Source: Blepharisma stoltei
Taxonomy: Eukaryota; Ciliophora; Heterotrichea; Heterotrichida; Blepharismidae
Assembly (NCBI GenBank): GCA_914767885.1
Contig: CAJZBQ010000045.1
Location: 461,001 to 525,000 of the forward strand
Reading direction: 5' to 3'
DNA: 64,000 nt
Shown: piece by piece, positions 31,726 through 43,572 of the stretch
Layout: every line of letters begins with the position of its first letter
Numbering within the stretch: position 1 is the stretch's first letter
Made by a program: the position numbers and the translations under genes
The notes under the pieces: generated by a model
Told to the model about the DNA's origin: nothing
What the model saw: only the letters and a program-made list of their open reading frames with translations
Database searches by the model: none

Positions 31726-33496
31726 TTAATTATGCTCGCTAAACTTTAATTCTGTTCCAGTAGCCTCCTTATATAGTTCAATGATATCATCAGCAATGCT
31801 CTCCATATCTGCTGAAGGATCGTAAGACTTGGTAATAAATAAATTAAGCTATCTTAAGCTAATACGACACCTAATAAATTAGCATTTCAAATAAATAGGG
31901 GTTTGCTTTTAAAATTGTTTTTAAATTAATTCAATAAAATAAAATATATTAGGAACTGTTGATTTATCTCAATCAAAAATATCGTATTGGTGATAAACAA
32001 CTTTGAAGTAATGTCCTAATAGCCTCCTTGTAGAAAGGAGTTCAAATTCAGGATTATCAGACTCCATTACTGTGCTTGCACAAACAATGTAATGATCTCT
32101 GCAGACACTGAAAGATTCATCAAGGCAAGTAATATAGATATCATGCTCCCTATTGATATTCCTCTTTGATAAGGTTATGTGGCATGATTTTGATAAATCA
32201 TCAATAATAGGATGCAGAAAAATATAGGTGGCTCTCAATATTGTTTGCTGCTTTTTTAGCTCAATAAATTTCTTATTCCCCCTCCGTGAACGAACAAAAC
32301 CATTAGAAAAATCCCTATTTTTTGCCCAAAAGCCTGCCTTCGTGAGCGAAGAAAATTTGTTTAATAGAAAAATTTTTATAGAAAAAATATTTGATATATA
32401 AGTGATAATTATTATATGAAATCTTGAGCTAAATTCTGTTTAATTTCAAAACAGATTGTGCTCTAAAACATAAATTTTACAAATTAAAGTAATATTTGCT
32501 TTTTTAATTTTTGCGAAGTGGAATTTTTTAAATTTCGAAAAATAAATTTTCTATAAAATTTATATGCAAATTTTTTAAAAAAAAAAAAACTAAACCCCTC
32601 TAGGGAAGGGAATTAGCATAATCTGGGCTGCATATTATTGCATTTGCTCTATATTTCTCATCATTTATGCTAATTTCTATTTTTTCACTGCTGTTTTGGA
32701 AATTTATGTCTCCAATAGTAGAAGAAAGAGTTAATAAATTACCATATATTGCTGTTAACCTAGAGCATCCCTCAATAATAGAAGATAGACCATAAAGGGG
32801 ATATATAAACTGATTATAATCCTCAATTTCAAATGAGCTCATTTTTCTCTTCAAATCCATTAATACTTCAAGCGAATTTTGACTAAGAGTGTCTTCTCAT
32901 CTTACTCCAATGTAATGTTTAATGAATTCAAGAGACACATCGCTTAAGCTAAAATTTAAAATAAGCTCTCGAAATGGGGTTTCAGATAAATTTGCTCCAT
33001 TATAAATAAATCCGTTATAAAAATCATTTCCTTGGATAAAATTATAAAAATTTTTGCTCTGATCTATCTCATTTACTCCCATCAAATTCGTTTCTATTAC
33101 TTCAATGCAGTTTTTAGGGATCGCTTTTAAATTATTTTTTCAGAGGTCAGTATCTATGGGTCCAGTGCTTATAAAGGTCCTTTCGATATTTCTAAATTCT
33201 AAGTAATCTAATAGTGCACTTGAATATAATAATTTAATGAATTTTCCTTTTCAGTTGATAAATTTTGAGATGAGGTCAAATATCCATTTCCTAGGCATCC
33301 CCAGGAATTGTGGAATTGCTCCATTATTTGGAATGCTATTTCAATATTCATTCAAATCCAGATATCTCATCTCTCCCCCATAAAAGTTATTTTTGTCTGC
33401 TTGAAGCACCCTTTTCCCATTAGCTGAAAGCAAGATACTAATAAAACTTTCAGTTATCCCAGTGCCTAAGACAATATAATCATAATCAGTTTCCAT
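31726..33496 (-). CDS. GDI: Rab GDP dissociation inhibitor family protein
   Basis: 441 aa after removal of IESs at 31840-31944 and 32274-32613 (exactly 442 codons with the stop). FAD-like N-terminal motif YIVLGTGITESFISILLSA, then RVLQADKNNFYGGE, and a C-terminal KSYDPSADMESIADDI matching the GDI SYD...DDI motif. GDIs extract prenylated Rab-GDP from membranes and recycle it; two Rabs with prenylation tails are in the same window. It is divergent enough that a Rab escort protein cannot be excluded. TGA codes Trp in several places. Confidence 0.8.
31840..31944. other. 105-bp TA-bounded IES in Rab GDI
   Basis: AT-rich unique sequence with stops in the GDI frame. TA-to-TA removal gives VPNIFITKSYDPSAD. 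No MITE-like ends. Confidence 0.75.
32274..32613. mobile_element. Family-A MITE as IES in Rab GDI
   Basis: 340 bp, TTA repeats, ends TTATTCCCCCTCCGTG and GGGAATTA. Inverse orientation to most copies: a direct motif pair at the left (32278-32350), conserved interior, degenerate left-end hairpin at the right. Removal gives SPDYAKKFIELKK. Confidence 0.85.
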
Positions 33497-33549
33497 TTAT
33501 CCTAATTAACTTAAAAAACTCAATTAATTATACAGTACAATCGAATCCT

Positions 33550-34173
33550 CTACAATTCTGATTTCCTCCTTTTCTGGGTCTCCAGCGTGCTTTCTATGAG
33601 TTCGTCCACAGCTAAATTATAATCAACATCGTCTTCTTTAACCTCTACTCTAACTTCTGCATAACTTAGTTCATTATATTTGACATTTAATTCATAGAAA
33701 TCTACATTTATCATATTCTGAAAATTTTCTAGTCAGTTTATATACCCGTCAAGTTTCCATTGAGGCTCACTCTTAAGGTTTTCCAATACCTCCGCGGTGC
33801 TTTCGTTAAGTACACATTTCGCTGCATAAGCTGCAAATAGCAAGGACTCCTTCAATCTCGCATAGGATGCCTGCCATCCAAACCTGTCCAGATAGATCTC
33901 CCAAAGCACAATTTCTATGTCAGAAAGTAGCAATAAGTGAAAAATCTTGAAAACAATTGGAAAAATAGTGTCAAAAGAATGGGAAGTCACTGAACTTCCT
34001 GATCTTGAGAGCTTCAGGAGAAAAAGATATGCCTTGTAGCTTAAACCGATATCGGAAATCGACTTTTTTTGGTTGAAAAAAGTGTCCGGTAAAAGGGTGG
34101 GGGAGGTTTCTTTGTGAGAATAGATGAAGCTTGAGCTAGTTTCTTGGCCTTCTGATTCATAATCGGTATCCAT
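33550..34173 (-). CDS. Hypothetical protein
   Basis: 207 aa, begins MDTDYESEGQETSSSF and ends ETQKRRKSEL. The middle is helical (YLFLLKLSRSGSS, FKIFHLLLLSDIEIVLWEI, YARLKESLLFAAYAAK). The C-terminal part is acidic. TGA is used as Trp once (YINWLENF region). I do not recognise the family. The ATG at 34173 is preferred to an upstream TTG because of the A/T-rich leader. It is divergent from a retroposon-rich region. Confidence 0.65.
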
Positions 34174-34272
34174 TTTATTATAAGAACTTTTCTGACAATT
34201 TGAATTGAAGTCGAAATTAAAATGAAGTTGAGGGGACAATCACAATTTTTGGTTCTGATTAAATTTGCTGGA

Positions 34273-34668
34273 TAATAATAAAATTGCTTATTTGAGACTT
34301 TTTTTTTATTTGGAAATATTATTATGGATTCGGTTTAACTCAGCGATATAGTAACACCCTGATGCATAGGATGGAGCTCCTTATCATTGGATTTAGGAGG
34401 TATAGGTGCTTTAACGCGTAATTCTTCCGAGGAATAAGAAATTTAGGGAACACTATAGAGTCATACTAGAGCATGGCATTGTGCGCCATAAGGTTTTTAT
34501 GTCCAGGCCTGTAGGGTTGTCAAAGTTCCAGATTTCCTCCAACAGATAAAAATGGTGACATAGGAATGCCTATAATGTCACATGTTGGAGTTAAAAGGGT
34601 AGGCCATGCCTAAATCACCCTGCTAAAGAGATAACACGCTATAACTGAGTAATTATGATAATGGATAA
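34273..34668. mobile_element. Retroposon R5
   Basis: 396 bp between perfect 17-bp repeats TGATTAAATTTGCTGGA (34256-34272, 34669-34685). The left edge TAATAATAAAATTG is like the tail of R4. No ORF of note. It lies about 100 bp upstream of the hypothetical gene start. Confidence 0.8.
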
Positions 34669-34799
34669 TGATTAAATTTGCTGGAAATCTTGAGAAATTA
34701 TTATAAGAGAATTATGAAAGGAATTTAAAATAAAGATGTAAAGGAAATATTTTTTTATTTCATTTAATGTAGGAATTAATGTAAATTTGTTAAAAGCTT

Positions 34800-35300
34800 T
34801 AGGACACACTTAAAAATGGTGTGGCGAATCAGCCTGCCCTCTTAATATCTGTAGCCAGACGGATTCTGGAGACCTTGTGGAAGGGAGAGCAGCGTGTGGC
34901 GAGAGTATCCTGACTGGTTTTACTGTTCTGTCCAAGGCAGGGTTTACCTTGTGGGATGATGGAGCTGGGGAGTTGGAAAGGGATAATTCAGCAAGGCCGG
35001 AGGGCGTTCTCTTGGACATCGAACAATTTCCCAATGAGATACCAGAAGTATGTCCTAGGCTAAAATCAGTCTGGCTGATAGCTTGACTAGAAAATTCACT
35101 ATTGAATTTTCATAAAGAGCGGCTTCGTTGAATTGCAGTATGATAACCCAGCGTCTTTATCTTGGGCGGCAAGTGCAGGCCCTCTTCCGGATGGACCAGC
35201 ACATTACTTTAGGCCGTAAAATCTGACTGGTAAGCAAGAGTGTGGAGCAAATCAAGAACCTAAAAACCTATATGACTGGCCGGGATTTTTTCGACAATAA
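34800..35300. mobile_element. Probable retroposon R6
   Basis: A block with clearly higher GC than its flanks and no conserved ORF. Weakly similar flanks (TTAAAAGCTTTAGG near 34795; TTTAAAGCTTAGGG near 35320) may be a decayed target duplication. Boundaries are approximate. Confidence 0.4.
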
Positions 35301-35571
35301 TTTAAGTAAAGCTAAGTTTAAAGCTTAGGGCTTTACATATTGGAATAGTTTGAAGAAAAATTAGAAAAAGGCCATGCTTTTTGCTATCAGTGATTTCTTT
35401 TTTTTTCCTTAGCCCATAAGCTTCTATAAATCTTTGATATATTAAACTAAAAAATGTCAATTAAGAGCAAGATTAGGCTAAAAAAATTATTTTCGAAAGA
35501 AAAATCTGCTCTTAATTGATGATTTTTATAATTGGTCAACTCTAAATGCATATTTTATTTCTGACAAATCT

Positions 35572-38500
35572 ATGGAAATCCATACAACTCAAGTTGGGTT
35601 TCAATTCAAAACTCAAACAAGACTAGGTGAAGAAGTAAGAATTGCTGGCAACTGTGACGCTCTTGGCAATTGGAACCAACTCTCTGGCCCAGTGCTTTGC
35701 ACTGACCACAACAGATACCCATTGTGAACTCTCCCTTTTCCGATCTCTTTACCAATGGACACAGAACTCGAGTACAAATACGTTTACGTATATAACGGCA
35801 CACCTCGTTGAGAAGACCTTCATTGCAATCGAAAAATAAGCTTCTTTCCTTTGAATAACCCCATTTTTAGCTTCAAAATTATATTCTCTATAAATTGATA
35901 TAAAAAATTGAACATAAGAACATTTTAGTTGAAGATGAAGCTTTAACCAATATCTCAAGAATCATCATAAAACAACAAGAAGTTTCAAGTACTTTGATGC
36001 ATTCCTATGAGACTTCCAGCTATTTCATAGACGAAAACATCGCATTCACCAATACAGATGCAGTTATTATTGCTTCAATGAGACTTCCAGTGAAAGTCTC
36101 CATAAACCCGAACTATAACCCAAATGAGCCAGGCTCTGAAAAGTGGCTCTTTGAGAAAACTAAAGGGATTTGGCTGACTGCTCTTTTTGATATAGCCATA
36201 CAAGAAGGCATCCAGTTCTTGTGGGTTGGGTGGCCAGGGATATGAATTGACGACGAAAGTGAGCAGGAAGACCTGAGGAACATTTTGAAAGAAAAATACT
36301 ACTCAATCCCTTTGTTTATCCCAGAATCCATAATGGAAGCACACATGAAATTCTGCAATCTCATTTTGTTCCCAATTTTTAACTCTATTATAGGGACAAA
36401 CTCAAAAACGATTCCCCAGTATCCAAATCATCTCTGGGAAGCTTATAAAAATGTAAACTCAAGATTTGCAGACGCAATTATGAATTTCCATTCACGACAA
36501 ATGATATGAATCCACGACTACCACTTATTGTTAACACCAAGTTTTATATCAAGAAGAACACACAAAATCGTTAATTTAGGACTATTTATGCATGTACCTT
36601 TTCCCAGCTCAGAAATCTATAGGGTACTCCCACACAGAGAAACACTATTAAATGCTATGCTATGCTGTGATTTAATAGGTTTTCATTTATTTGTGTATGC
36701 CAGACATTTTTTGGCTGCTTGCAAATTCATATTAGGGATCGACCATCAGCTTTCCAGAGGAGGGTATTTAATGATAAACTATTTTGAAAGAAGGGTAATG
36801 ATCAGAATTGGGCATCTAGGCATTGAGCCAAGAGTTATCCAAGAAGCTCTACAAACAGAGGAATTTAAGAATATTCAAAAAGAACTTAACATAAAATACA
36901 AAGGTAAAAAAGTCTTATTAGGGATAGATCCACTGCATGTCTTATCAGGAATCACTTTGAAGCTAAATGCATTTAGAGAAGCTTTGAGAAGCAGAATTAA
37001 TTTTGTCAACAAAGCAGTGCTCCTGCAGATTCTGACTGAAGCAAAAACAGTTAGCACTCCTGAAAGAGAAGAAATCAGAGAAGAGCTATATAGGCTGAAG
37101 GATGAAATTAATAGAGAATTTAGACGGGACGTAGTAGAATTCATTGAAACTGATGTGACTGGGGAAGCTAGATACGCTTTTATGTCAATTTCTAATGGAA
37201 TCGTAAATACCTCACTTAGAGATGGATTGTGTTTGACACCATTTGAATTTATTGTCGTCAATATGGAAAGAGACGCAGATATAGTCATTTCAGAGTTCGC
37301 TGGAGTTACTAGAGCATTGAGCAGCTTAAGAAGAGTCAATCCATTCAATATTTCAGAACTGGAAGGCGAAATTTATAATTTGATGGCAGATGAGCCAAAA
37401 AATCATTCTAAAAGACAAAGAGATCTCAGCTATATACTAACAAATACCACCTTTCATTGGGCCAAAAACTTTTTGACTGATCTAAAAAGAGCTGTAAAAG
37501 ACCCTAAAAACTATCAATATGTGACGCATGGACTTGGAGATAGGCTAAAATTAATTGCACTGAATAAAAATTTTAGGATGCTTGATGGGAACAGTTTGCT
37601 CAAGGCGTATGGAAATTCCCGTCACAGAGCATTTTTCTTTGATAATGAAGGGACATTATGCAATTTACTAAAAAATCATGAAATCGACAATTCTATCGGG
37701 CCAAGTGAAAAAATCCTTAACTCATTAGCAGAGCTATGCAAGGACGAGAGAAATAATGTATTTGTTATAACTGGAAGATCAAAAGATATTGTTGAAAGAT
37801 GATATGGAAAAATCCCACTTTTAGGGATGGCAGCAGAATACGGAGCTTTTATTAAACAAAATAATGATCTGAAATGGGAACTAAGTGCTCAAGGTAGCCA
37901 TCTGTGGAAAGAAACTGCTAAACAGATCATTGAAGCTTATGTCATGAGAACTGAAGGGTCAAGAATTGATGAAAAAGAATGCTCTGTCGTATTTCAATAC
38001 CGAGATACAGATCTAGACCTTGGAGCCTGGCAAGCAAAAGAGCTTGTCTCCCATTTGGAGATTTTATTGAAGCCGTTTTTAGACGAATGCGAAGTTTCAG
38101 TCGGCTTAGGCTATGTAGAAGTAAAGCCTCGTGGGATTTCCAAAGGAACAACAGTTTACAAAATCCTTGAAGAACTTTATGAGCGCCAAGGACCAGTCGA
38201 TTTTATATTAGCAATCGGCGACGACGTCTCTGACGAAGAAATGTTTAAAGTTATCCATGGTTTGAAAAGAGAAAAAAGTCATTTACTAGACAAAAATCCT
38301 CTCATATTTACCTGTACTGTTGGAAAAAAGCCAAGTCAAGCTGAACTCTATGTAAACGATGTCAATGAAGTGCAGCATATGCTTGATATGATAAGAGGCT
38401 GCCTAGGGAGCTTTAAGAAAAACTTTTCCCATGACGACTTAATTTCACTTTCACGAAATCGGCCAACTCCACTTCTAATGACCCCTGATGTAAAAAAATT

Positions 38501-38624
38501 CAAAAGAGACGCAGTCTTAGAGCTCAATGAAAGTGAAGAAGACGAGGCTGTAAGCCCTAGGCAAATATTTAGAGACAAGAAGAGAAGATCTCAAACGTTC
38601 ATCCTCGAAAGAAGACTAACTTAA
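35572..38624 (+). CDS. CBM20 + trehalose-6-phosphate synthase/phosphatase-like protein
   Basis: 987 aa after removal of an 89-bp IES (35837-35925). The N-terminal starch-binding CBM20 (VGFQFKTQTRLGEEVRIAGN, LGNWNQ, LEYKYVYV, about residues 5-85) is followed by a TPS (GT20) domain (FMHVPFPSSEIYRVLPHR, LIGFHLFVYARHFL, LRDGLCLTPFEF) and a TPP (HAD) domain (FFDNEGTL, VITGRSKD, GDDVSDEEMF). In the TPS core the usual (V)DRLDYIKG segment reads IDPLHVLSG, so the phosphate-binding Arg and Lys are missing, and the HAD DxDGT is DNEGT. This resembles regulatory class II TPS proteins of plants. TGA is Trp at many sites. Stop 12 bp from the convergent COMM gene. Confidence 0.85.
35837..35925. other. 89-bp TA-bounded IES in the TPS gene
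   Basis: AT-rich, unique. Removal gives LHCNRKIVEDEALTN, linking CBM20 to TPS. Without it the frame meets a TAA-rich segment. Confidence 0.75.
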
Positions 38625-38636
38625 TTGTAATTTCTC

Positions 38637-39958
38637 TTAAAACTCTTTTACGTTAAGAATTGCTTCAGCTTGCTCCAGAGCAGACAGCAGAATTGCAATT
38701 TCAGATTTATACATAGAAAACTGCAGAATTTTGGAGGAATTTTCTTTGGCCAGCTTTAAATTCATTGTTGCTAGTGGTTCTGAAAGAGACTCAGTGTCCT
38801 TCCCTAGTGTAACGACGTCTACGTTCCAGCTTGGCTCAGTTTTTACTTTTCATTCGACTTCTCTTGATTCAAGATGTTTCCTGATAATAAAGCCTTTGTG
38901 CTCAGCCCAGATCCCAGCTAGGACAAGGACTTCTGTTTCATTTAGATTTTTAGAGGTCAGGAATTCCTTGACGTCTGAAGGATTGTTCTGTAGAAGTTGT
39001 TCAATTAATGAGATGTAAGCTTTTGCTAAATTTTCTAATTGAGGCTTTGTAAGAGAAGTTCGGCCATCGAGCTGCTCTAACTTTCTTCTAATTAGAAGTA
39101 TATATACTGTTTGTTATTTTGTAAAAATCTTTTATACTATTTAACTGCAATTAAAAAACAATAATAGTCTTTCCAAAAATTGAATAAAAAAAACTGAAAT
39201 TATATTAAAGATTTATTATTAACTCCCCCCCCATCCTTGATCGAACGACTCGCCATCGTTCGATCAAGGATGGGGGGTTAAAAAATTTTATATATAAAAC
39301 AAATATATATATATATATTTTTTTTATTTACTTTTAAATAAGAGGGTTAAGAGTATTTAATAATTATTTTTACAGCAAAAAATTGAATTAATTTCATAAA
39401 AATAACAAATTTTTAATATTTTGATTTATTAGTTACCCCTTTAAACTGTATAAATTTTAATTTGTTCCTTATTAAATTAATTTTTTTTTAAAAAAATTTT
39501 AAAGAATCTGTATTTTATTAGATTATTGAGTTTTTAAGCCTAGGTTGATGATTAAATCACTTCAGATGGTTGATTCCGAAGCTTTCCGTCGTCTCAAAGT
39601 CTCTGAAAACAACTTCATTATGTGCATCTTCCCAAGCTTTTGATAACTAATATATTTTTATATATATATAAAAATTGTCATGATATGAAAATCGTTCGAT
39701 CAAGGATGGGGGTTAATTTCCCCAATTTTTAGGAATTCTTGCAGTCAATCGTTAGATCAAGGATGGGGGGGAGTAAGTAATTATATAAAATTCATTTTAA
39801 TTTGATTTATAAATTTTAGATAAAAAATCTTAAGCTATTTTTTAATAGAAAAGGAGTAGGATATCATTCAGAGATAACTCTGAGTCTTCGTAAAAATGCA
39901 AGCGGACAAGAGCGTCAATATAAGCTTTGAGAAGCGGTCTGGAGAGTTGTTCTTGCAT
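38637..39958 (-). CDS. COMM-domain protein
   Basis: 192 aa after removal of the IES at 39103-39845. Helical N-terminal domain (MQEQLSRPLLKAYIDALVRL), then a C-terminal COMM domain (EPSWNVDVVTL, LATMNLKLAKE, LQFSMYKSEIAILLSALEQA) with the conserved Trp. COMMD proteins form the ring of the Commander complex with CCDC22/93 and retriever, in endosomal recycling. Which COMMD paralogue it is cannot be decided. Spliced length 193 codons with the stop. Confidence 0.75.
39103..39845. mobile_element. IES with nested family-C MITE in the COMMD gene
   Basis: 743 bp. An AT-rich outer IES (about 190 bp) is split by a family-C element. TA-to-TA removal gives ILLLFYILLIRRKLEQL. The right TA is within a TATATATA run, so the exact junction was chosen by frame. 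Confidence 0.7.
39223..39773. mobile_element. CTCCCC-class MITE, family C (ATCCTTGATCGAACGA)
   Basis: 551 bp, TAA on both sides. Left end: CTCCCCCCCC then ATCCTTGATCGAACGA, a short loop and the inverse copy with a G-tract. Right end: two direct inverse copies (TCGATCAAGGATGGGG near 39690 and TAGATCAAGGATGGGG near 39753) separated by about 45 bp. The sequence differs from families A and B but the layout is the same. Confidence 0.85.
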
Positions 39959-40222
39959 AAATAAATATGTATTTATAGATATTCATTTCTTCCACTTTTA
40001 GTAGTAATAATAGAAGTTTTCAATCCAAATATCAAAGAAATTTTTTTTCGCATGCAAATAAGCAGTGCAATTAATTTTCTTTTAATAATAAAATATTATA
40101 CTTATATCCTTTGCAAGTTATAAAAATTGCAAAATTCATTAATTATTCCAATTTATAAGCTCGATTTATGCTTAAAGTCAAGCCAATGGAGTTTTAAAAA
40201 TAAATAATTATCTGGCAGAAAA

Positions 40223-42490
40223 ATGCTCAGAAGATTGATTTTTCTTCGACCTCGAAAGTGTGCAGTAACCAGATTTTTTTCATCAAATAAAGACACAGAC
40301 AACTTGAGAAAGCAATTTCAGAAGCTTTCCAAAGAAATGAATGAAACAACGGCAGAGACAAAAAGTACTGATGAAATCAAAATTAAGGATCAGGCTAAAA
40401 TGACTGAAGACCTTAAAGCACAGTTCAAAGGCGTAAAAGAAGATCTCTCTGACTCCCCCTTTAAATTGGAATAAAAAATCCTGTTCAAATTTAGAGGGGG
40501 TTAAATTTTTTTTAAAAAAAAATTATTCTCTATAAAAAAATTTTTAAAAAATCAAAAATTATAAATTGAAACCAATATTTTGAATTTTAATTATTTTTAT
40601 AAAAATTAATTTAAAAAATAAATTGATTCAATATGAAAGCTGTTAAATAATACCCTACTTGAACTTTTCCGTTAAATCAGGCGAAAAATAATTATAAAAA
40701 TTAGTATTTCTATCATCTATAAATTCCTTTTTGAAAAAATTTCTGTTCCCAATTTAAAGTACACAAAAAATAGAATTTTTACCTATGTTTTGTTCTAATT
40801 AAAGGGAGGCTAAAGATCCCAAAATGGAAATTTTAAATATATTTTGTTTCAATTTAAAGAGGGGCAGTAAGCAGACAGGCCAAGCTAAGACTGCTCAAGA
40901 ACGCTTAAAAGAAGCTTGGCAAGACTTTAGTATGCCTAAATTTACGATGCCAGACTTTTCGAAATGAAAAATACCTCTAAAAGCTAGAGAAAAAGCAGAA
41001 AAAACGGAAAAAGAGCCAGAAGAAGCTAAAAAAGAAGAAAAAATAGCTGAAAGCACACAAGAATCATCAGAAGCCAAAGAGGAAAAAAAAGAAGAAGCTC
41101 CACCAAAAATCCCTTACTACGAGAAATATCCCAAACTTAAGATAGTTCACAAAGCACAATGCTATATCAAAGAATCTTTACGAGAAACCTTCCCTGATCA
41201 AGAATACAAAGTAAGCCAAATGAAAGAAAACGCCAAAATCCAAAAAGCCAAAGAAGAAGAACTTAAAAAGTGGCTAGAAGAGCACCCAGGCGATGAAAAC
41301 GTCCCTGAATGGAAAAAAGGCGCTTTACAAGTGGTCCAAAAAAAGCAGACGAAATGGGAAAAACTCAAAGAAAAGGTAACCGGCTCAAAACTCGGGAACA
41401 AAGTCAATGAATCCACTCAAACAATTCTTAGCCAAGAAGGCGTCAAAAAGGCCAAAGAAAATGTGCAAGATATCAAAGAAGGAATTCAGTCAATCGGACT
41501 TGACATTAAAGACTCTATTCAAATGTCAGACAACAGAATCATTCAAGCTGGCAGAGAGATGCTAAGCCAAGCATCAGTTGAGTCAGCTCAAGCAAAAGCA
41601 GTAAAAGCCATGAGGGCATATGATCCTGACTTTGATATTTATCAACTGGAAAACGACCTCGAGCACATTGTTGTTGATTTTTATCAACATTTCTTAGACC
41701 TCAATAAACTAAATGATTAAACTGGCCATAAGTGGATAGCCAGCTAGCTTTTGCCTCGTCTAGACTCCAAGAATAACAGTCTCTATAGTAGCTCTTGGAA
41801 TTCGAATGGGGAAAATGGAAGGCTGCCATTTTGGATTTTCGGCCTGAGCACTTGCCTAAGGGATTAACCCTTGGGGTGGAGCTACCATGACGGTGCTGAC
41901 AAGGGAATAATACCATATGGTAGGAAAAACCTGTCTAGCCCATCTGAAAGGGATAGAAAAACCTTCGGGAAGAAACAAAATTTCCCTCTTCGGCAGGTTA
42001 TTCTCAAATCTGAAGACCTACCGGACAGAGGCCCTGCTTTTAGCTTCATCGGGATGGTCCTATCTGTGCCATAGGTAGTAAGCCTTGGATTCCAATTTCT
42101 GTTAACATCACCATTCTATTTTTAGATCTCAATAAGGAATATGTGAAAAACGTTACTGATGGGCCTGCACGTGAATTTATGCTGAAGCTTATTGAAGGAA
42201 GAAAAGAGGGTGGAGGAGTACACAAACAGGAAATTTATGAGGTGACGAGACCTGTCTTCTTAGGGGTGAATCTCGAGGAAAAACAAAATCCTAGGTTTAG
42301 TTTCAGCTGCACTGTTAAGTATTCTAGAGCAAATACAGATGAAGACGATAGGAAAACCAAGAGCAAACTCCACAAAATAAATTATTTCTTTATGATAGCA
42401 AGACATCCAGACCCTGATTTTGAGGTTTATGGGCACCCATGGCAGTTTATTGTGTTCCAACCTGCCGAAGATCAGCTCAGACTTGGCTAA
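40223..42490 (+). CDS. TIM44: Tim44-like mitochondrial import motor subunit
   Basis: 473 aa after removal of a MITE (40450-40867) and a retroposon (41705-42132). Arg-rich presequence (MLRRLIFLRPRKCAVTRFFS), coiled-coil/charged middle, and a C-terminal Tim44-like domain (DFDIYQLENDLEHIVVDFYQ ... INYFFMIARHPDPDFEVYGH PWQF...). Tim44 links the TIM23 channel to mtHsp70 on the matrix side. Spliced length 474 codons with the stop. TGA is Trp (DFSKWKIPL). The C-terminal domain is divergent, so related Tim44-domain proteins such as MRPL45 remain possible. Confidence 0.75.
40450..40867. mobile_element. Family-B MITE as IES in Tim44, with unequal flanks
   Basis: 418 bp. Left flank TGA + CTCCCCCTTTAAATTGG; right CAATTTAAAGAGGGGCAG + TAA. 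Two direct motif copies at the right, an inverted pair at the left. Frame is kept whichever flank survives (DLS-K/E-QTGQAK). The left side lacks TA. Confidence 0.8.
41705..42132. mobile_element. Retroposon R7 in Tim44
   Basis: About 414 bp between copies of a 14-bp target (TTAGACCTCAATAA 41694-41707; TTAGATCTCAATAA 42122-42135; one transition). TA inside the repeat (41705, 42133) allows excision giving FLDLNKEYVKNV. The right end AATAGAATGGTG inverse is weakly like R1-R3. Confidence 0.8.
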
Positions 42491-42779
42491 ATATATAAAA
42501 AATAAATATATACTATTTATGATTGTTTATGATATATCTCAGCATCAAGTTCCTTTAGTAAAAGAAAACTCTAAAATAATATGAAATGGAATTTTCATTA
42601 ACAGTGAAGCTTAATAATAATTTCAGTTGAATATACTTTTTGAGGGATAATAAAGAATGGCATTTCGATACCATTAAGTAGGAATAGAAAGAAAAAAATA
42701 GCAAATCCTAATTAATTTTAAATATTGAGACTTATTTTTCTTCAACAAGTATATATTAAAAATTGCAATTAACTATTAT

Positions 42780-43532
42780 TTAACGCAAATAAACCATCAC
42801 ATCATCAATTGCGTAGCTTGCATTGCATGGGTCTCCCTTTAGCGTTGAGCCAAATGTAACTTCCAAAATCCCACCACTATGAGGAATAGTTACATCTACA
42901 GGAACTGCAAATTTCGCATCAGGCTGTTTTCCTCCACATATATCAGCTCCTTGTTCATGAGAAGTTCCCGTCATAGTCCATACAATTTTCCCATCTGCCT
43001 TCATATAAGCAGTCTCTCCTTCCCATTTATCCAGCATATGATAATTAGCTGAAATTTTTACCATGTTATGAGGAGGCAGCTTGAATTTTTTCGAAACTTC
43101 TTCATGAGAAAATGCACAGTGGCCGCCTAAAAAAAAATCTTCCCCATCACAAGTGTTTCTTTTATCATGGCTCCACCCATGAGATCCCAATTCAAAATCA
43201 TGGTGATCTCTTAAGACCCAGCTGGTTTCAAGAAAAGAGCTTTCAGAAGACGAAGGAGAGTTGATAATTAAATTGGCGTTGATTGTGATTGTGTCGCTTA
43301 ATGCATATATCTCATCAAGCGATAACTCAGATAAGATTATTGATGAGGTCTCAACTTGGTCAGTTGTTATATCTTGGGATGTAGAAATCGTGCCTGTTGT
43401 GTTTATAGAGCTTGCTTCAATGCCTTCACAGGAAAGAGTCCCTGTAACCTCAAGATCGCTTGCAAGATTAACTGATGTACTGAGGGCAAAGGGTAGAAAA
43501 AGCAAACAAATCATAAAACGAATATTTTTCAT
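42780..43532 (-). CDS. Secreted or vacuolar protein with signal peptide
   Basis: 250 aa. MKNIRFMICLLFLPFALS is a signal peptide; an in-frame ATG 24 nt upstream (43556) is also possible. A Ser/Thr-rich stretch with a coiled or beta-repeat feel (VTGTLSCEGIEASS) is followed by a C-terminal beta-rich domain with four or five Cys and conserved Trp/Gly (FELGSHGWSHD, CNASYAIDDVMVYLR). No membrane anchor. The family is not recognised with confidence; the C-terminal part looks like a galactose-binding-type secreted domain seen in ciliate surface proteins, which is inference. Confidence 0.6.
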   Translation of the reverse strand: MKNIRFMICLLFLPFALSTSVNLASDLEVTGTLSCEGIEASSINTTGTISTSQDITTDQVETSSIILSELSLDEIYALSDTITINANLIINSPSSSESSFLETSWVLRDHHDFELGSHGWSHDKRNTCDGEDFFLGGHCAFSHEEVSKKFKLPPHNMVKISANYHMLDKWEGETAYMKADGKIVWTMTGTSHEQGADICGGKQPDAKFAVPVDVTIPHSGGILEVTFGSTLKGDPCNASYAIDDVMVYLR

Positions 43533-43572
43533 TTTATTTATTAATGCTTTTAACATATAAAAATATTAATAG

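Larger units (their letters stand above)
34174..35571. other. Intergenic region rich in retroposon-like DNA
   Basis: Holds retroposon R5 (34273-34668), a second GC-richer block at about 34800-35300 (R6 candidate) and, at 35458-35519, a hairpin with 13-bp arms (TCAATTAAGAGCA). The rest is AT-rich spacer and the leader of the TPS gene. Confidence 0.55.

Noticed and set aside
35458-35519. Hairpin with TCAATTAAGAGCA arms before the TPS gene as an IES
   Set aside because: No TA at either edge and it lies outside coding sequence, so removal cannot be tested from the sequence; could be a leader hairpin.
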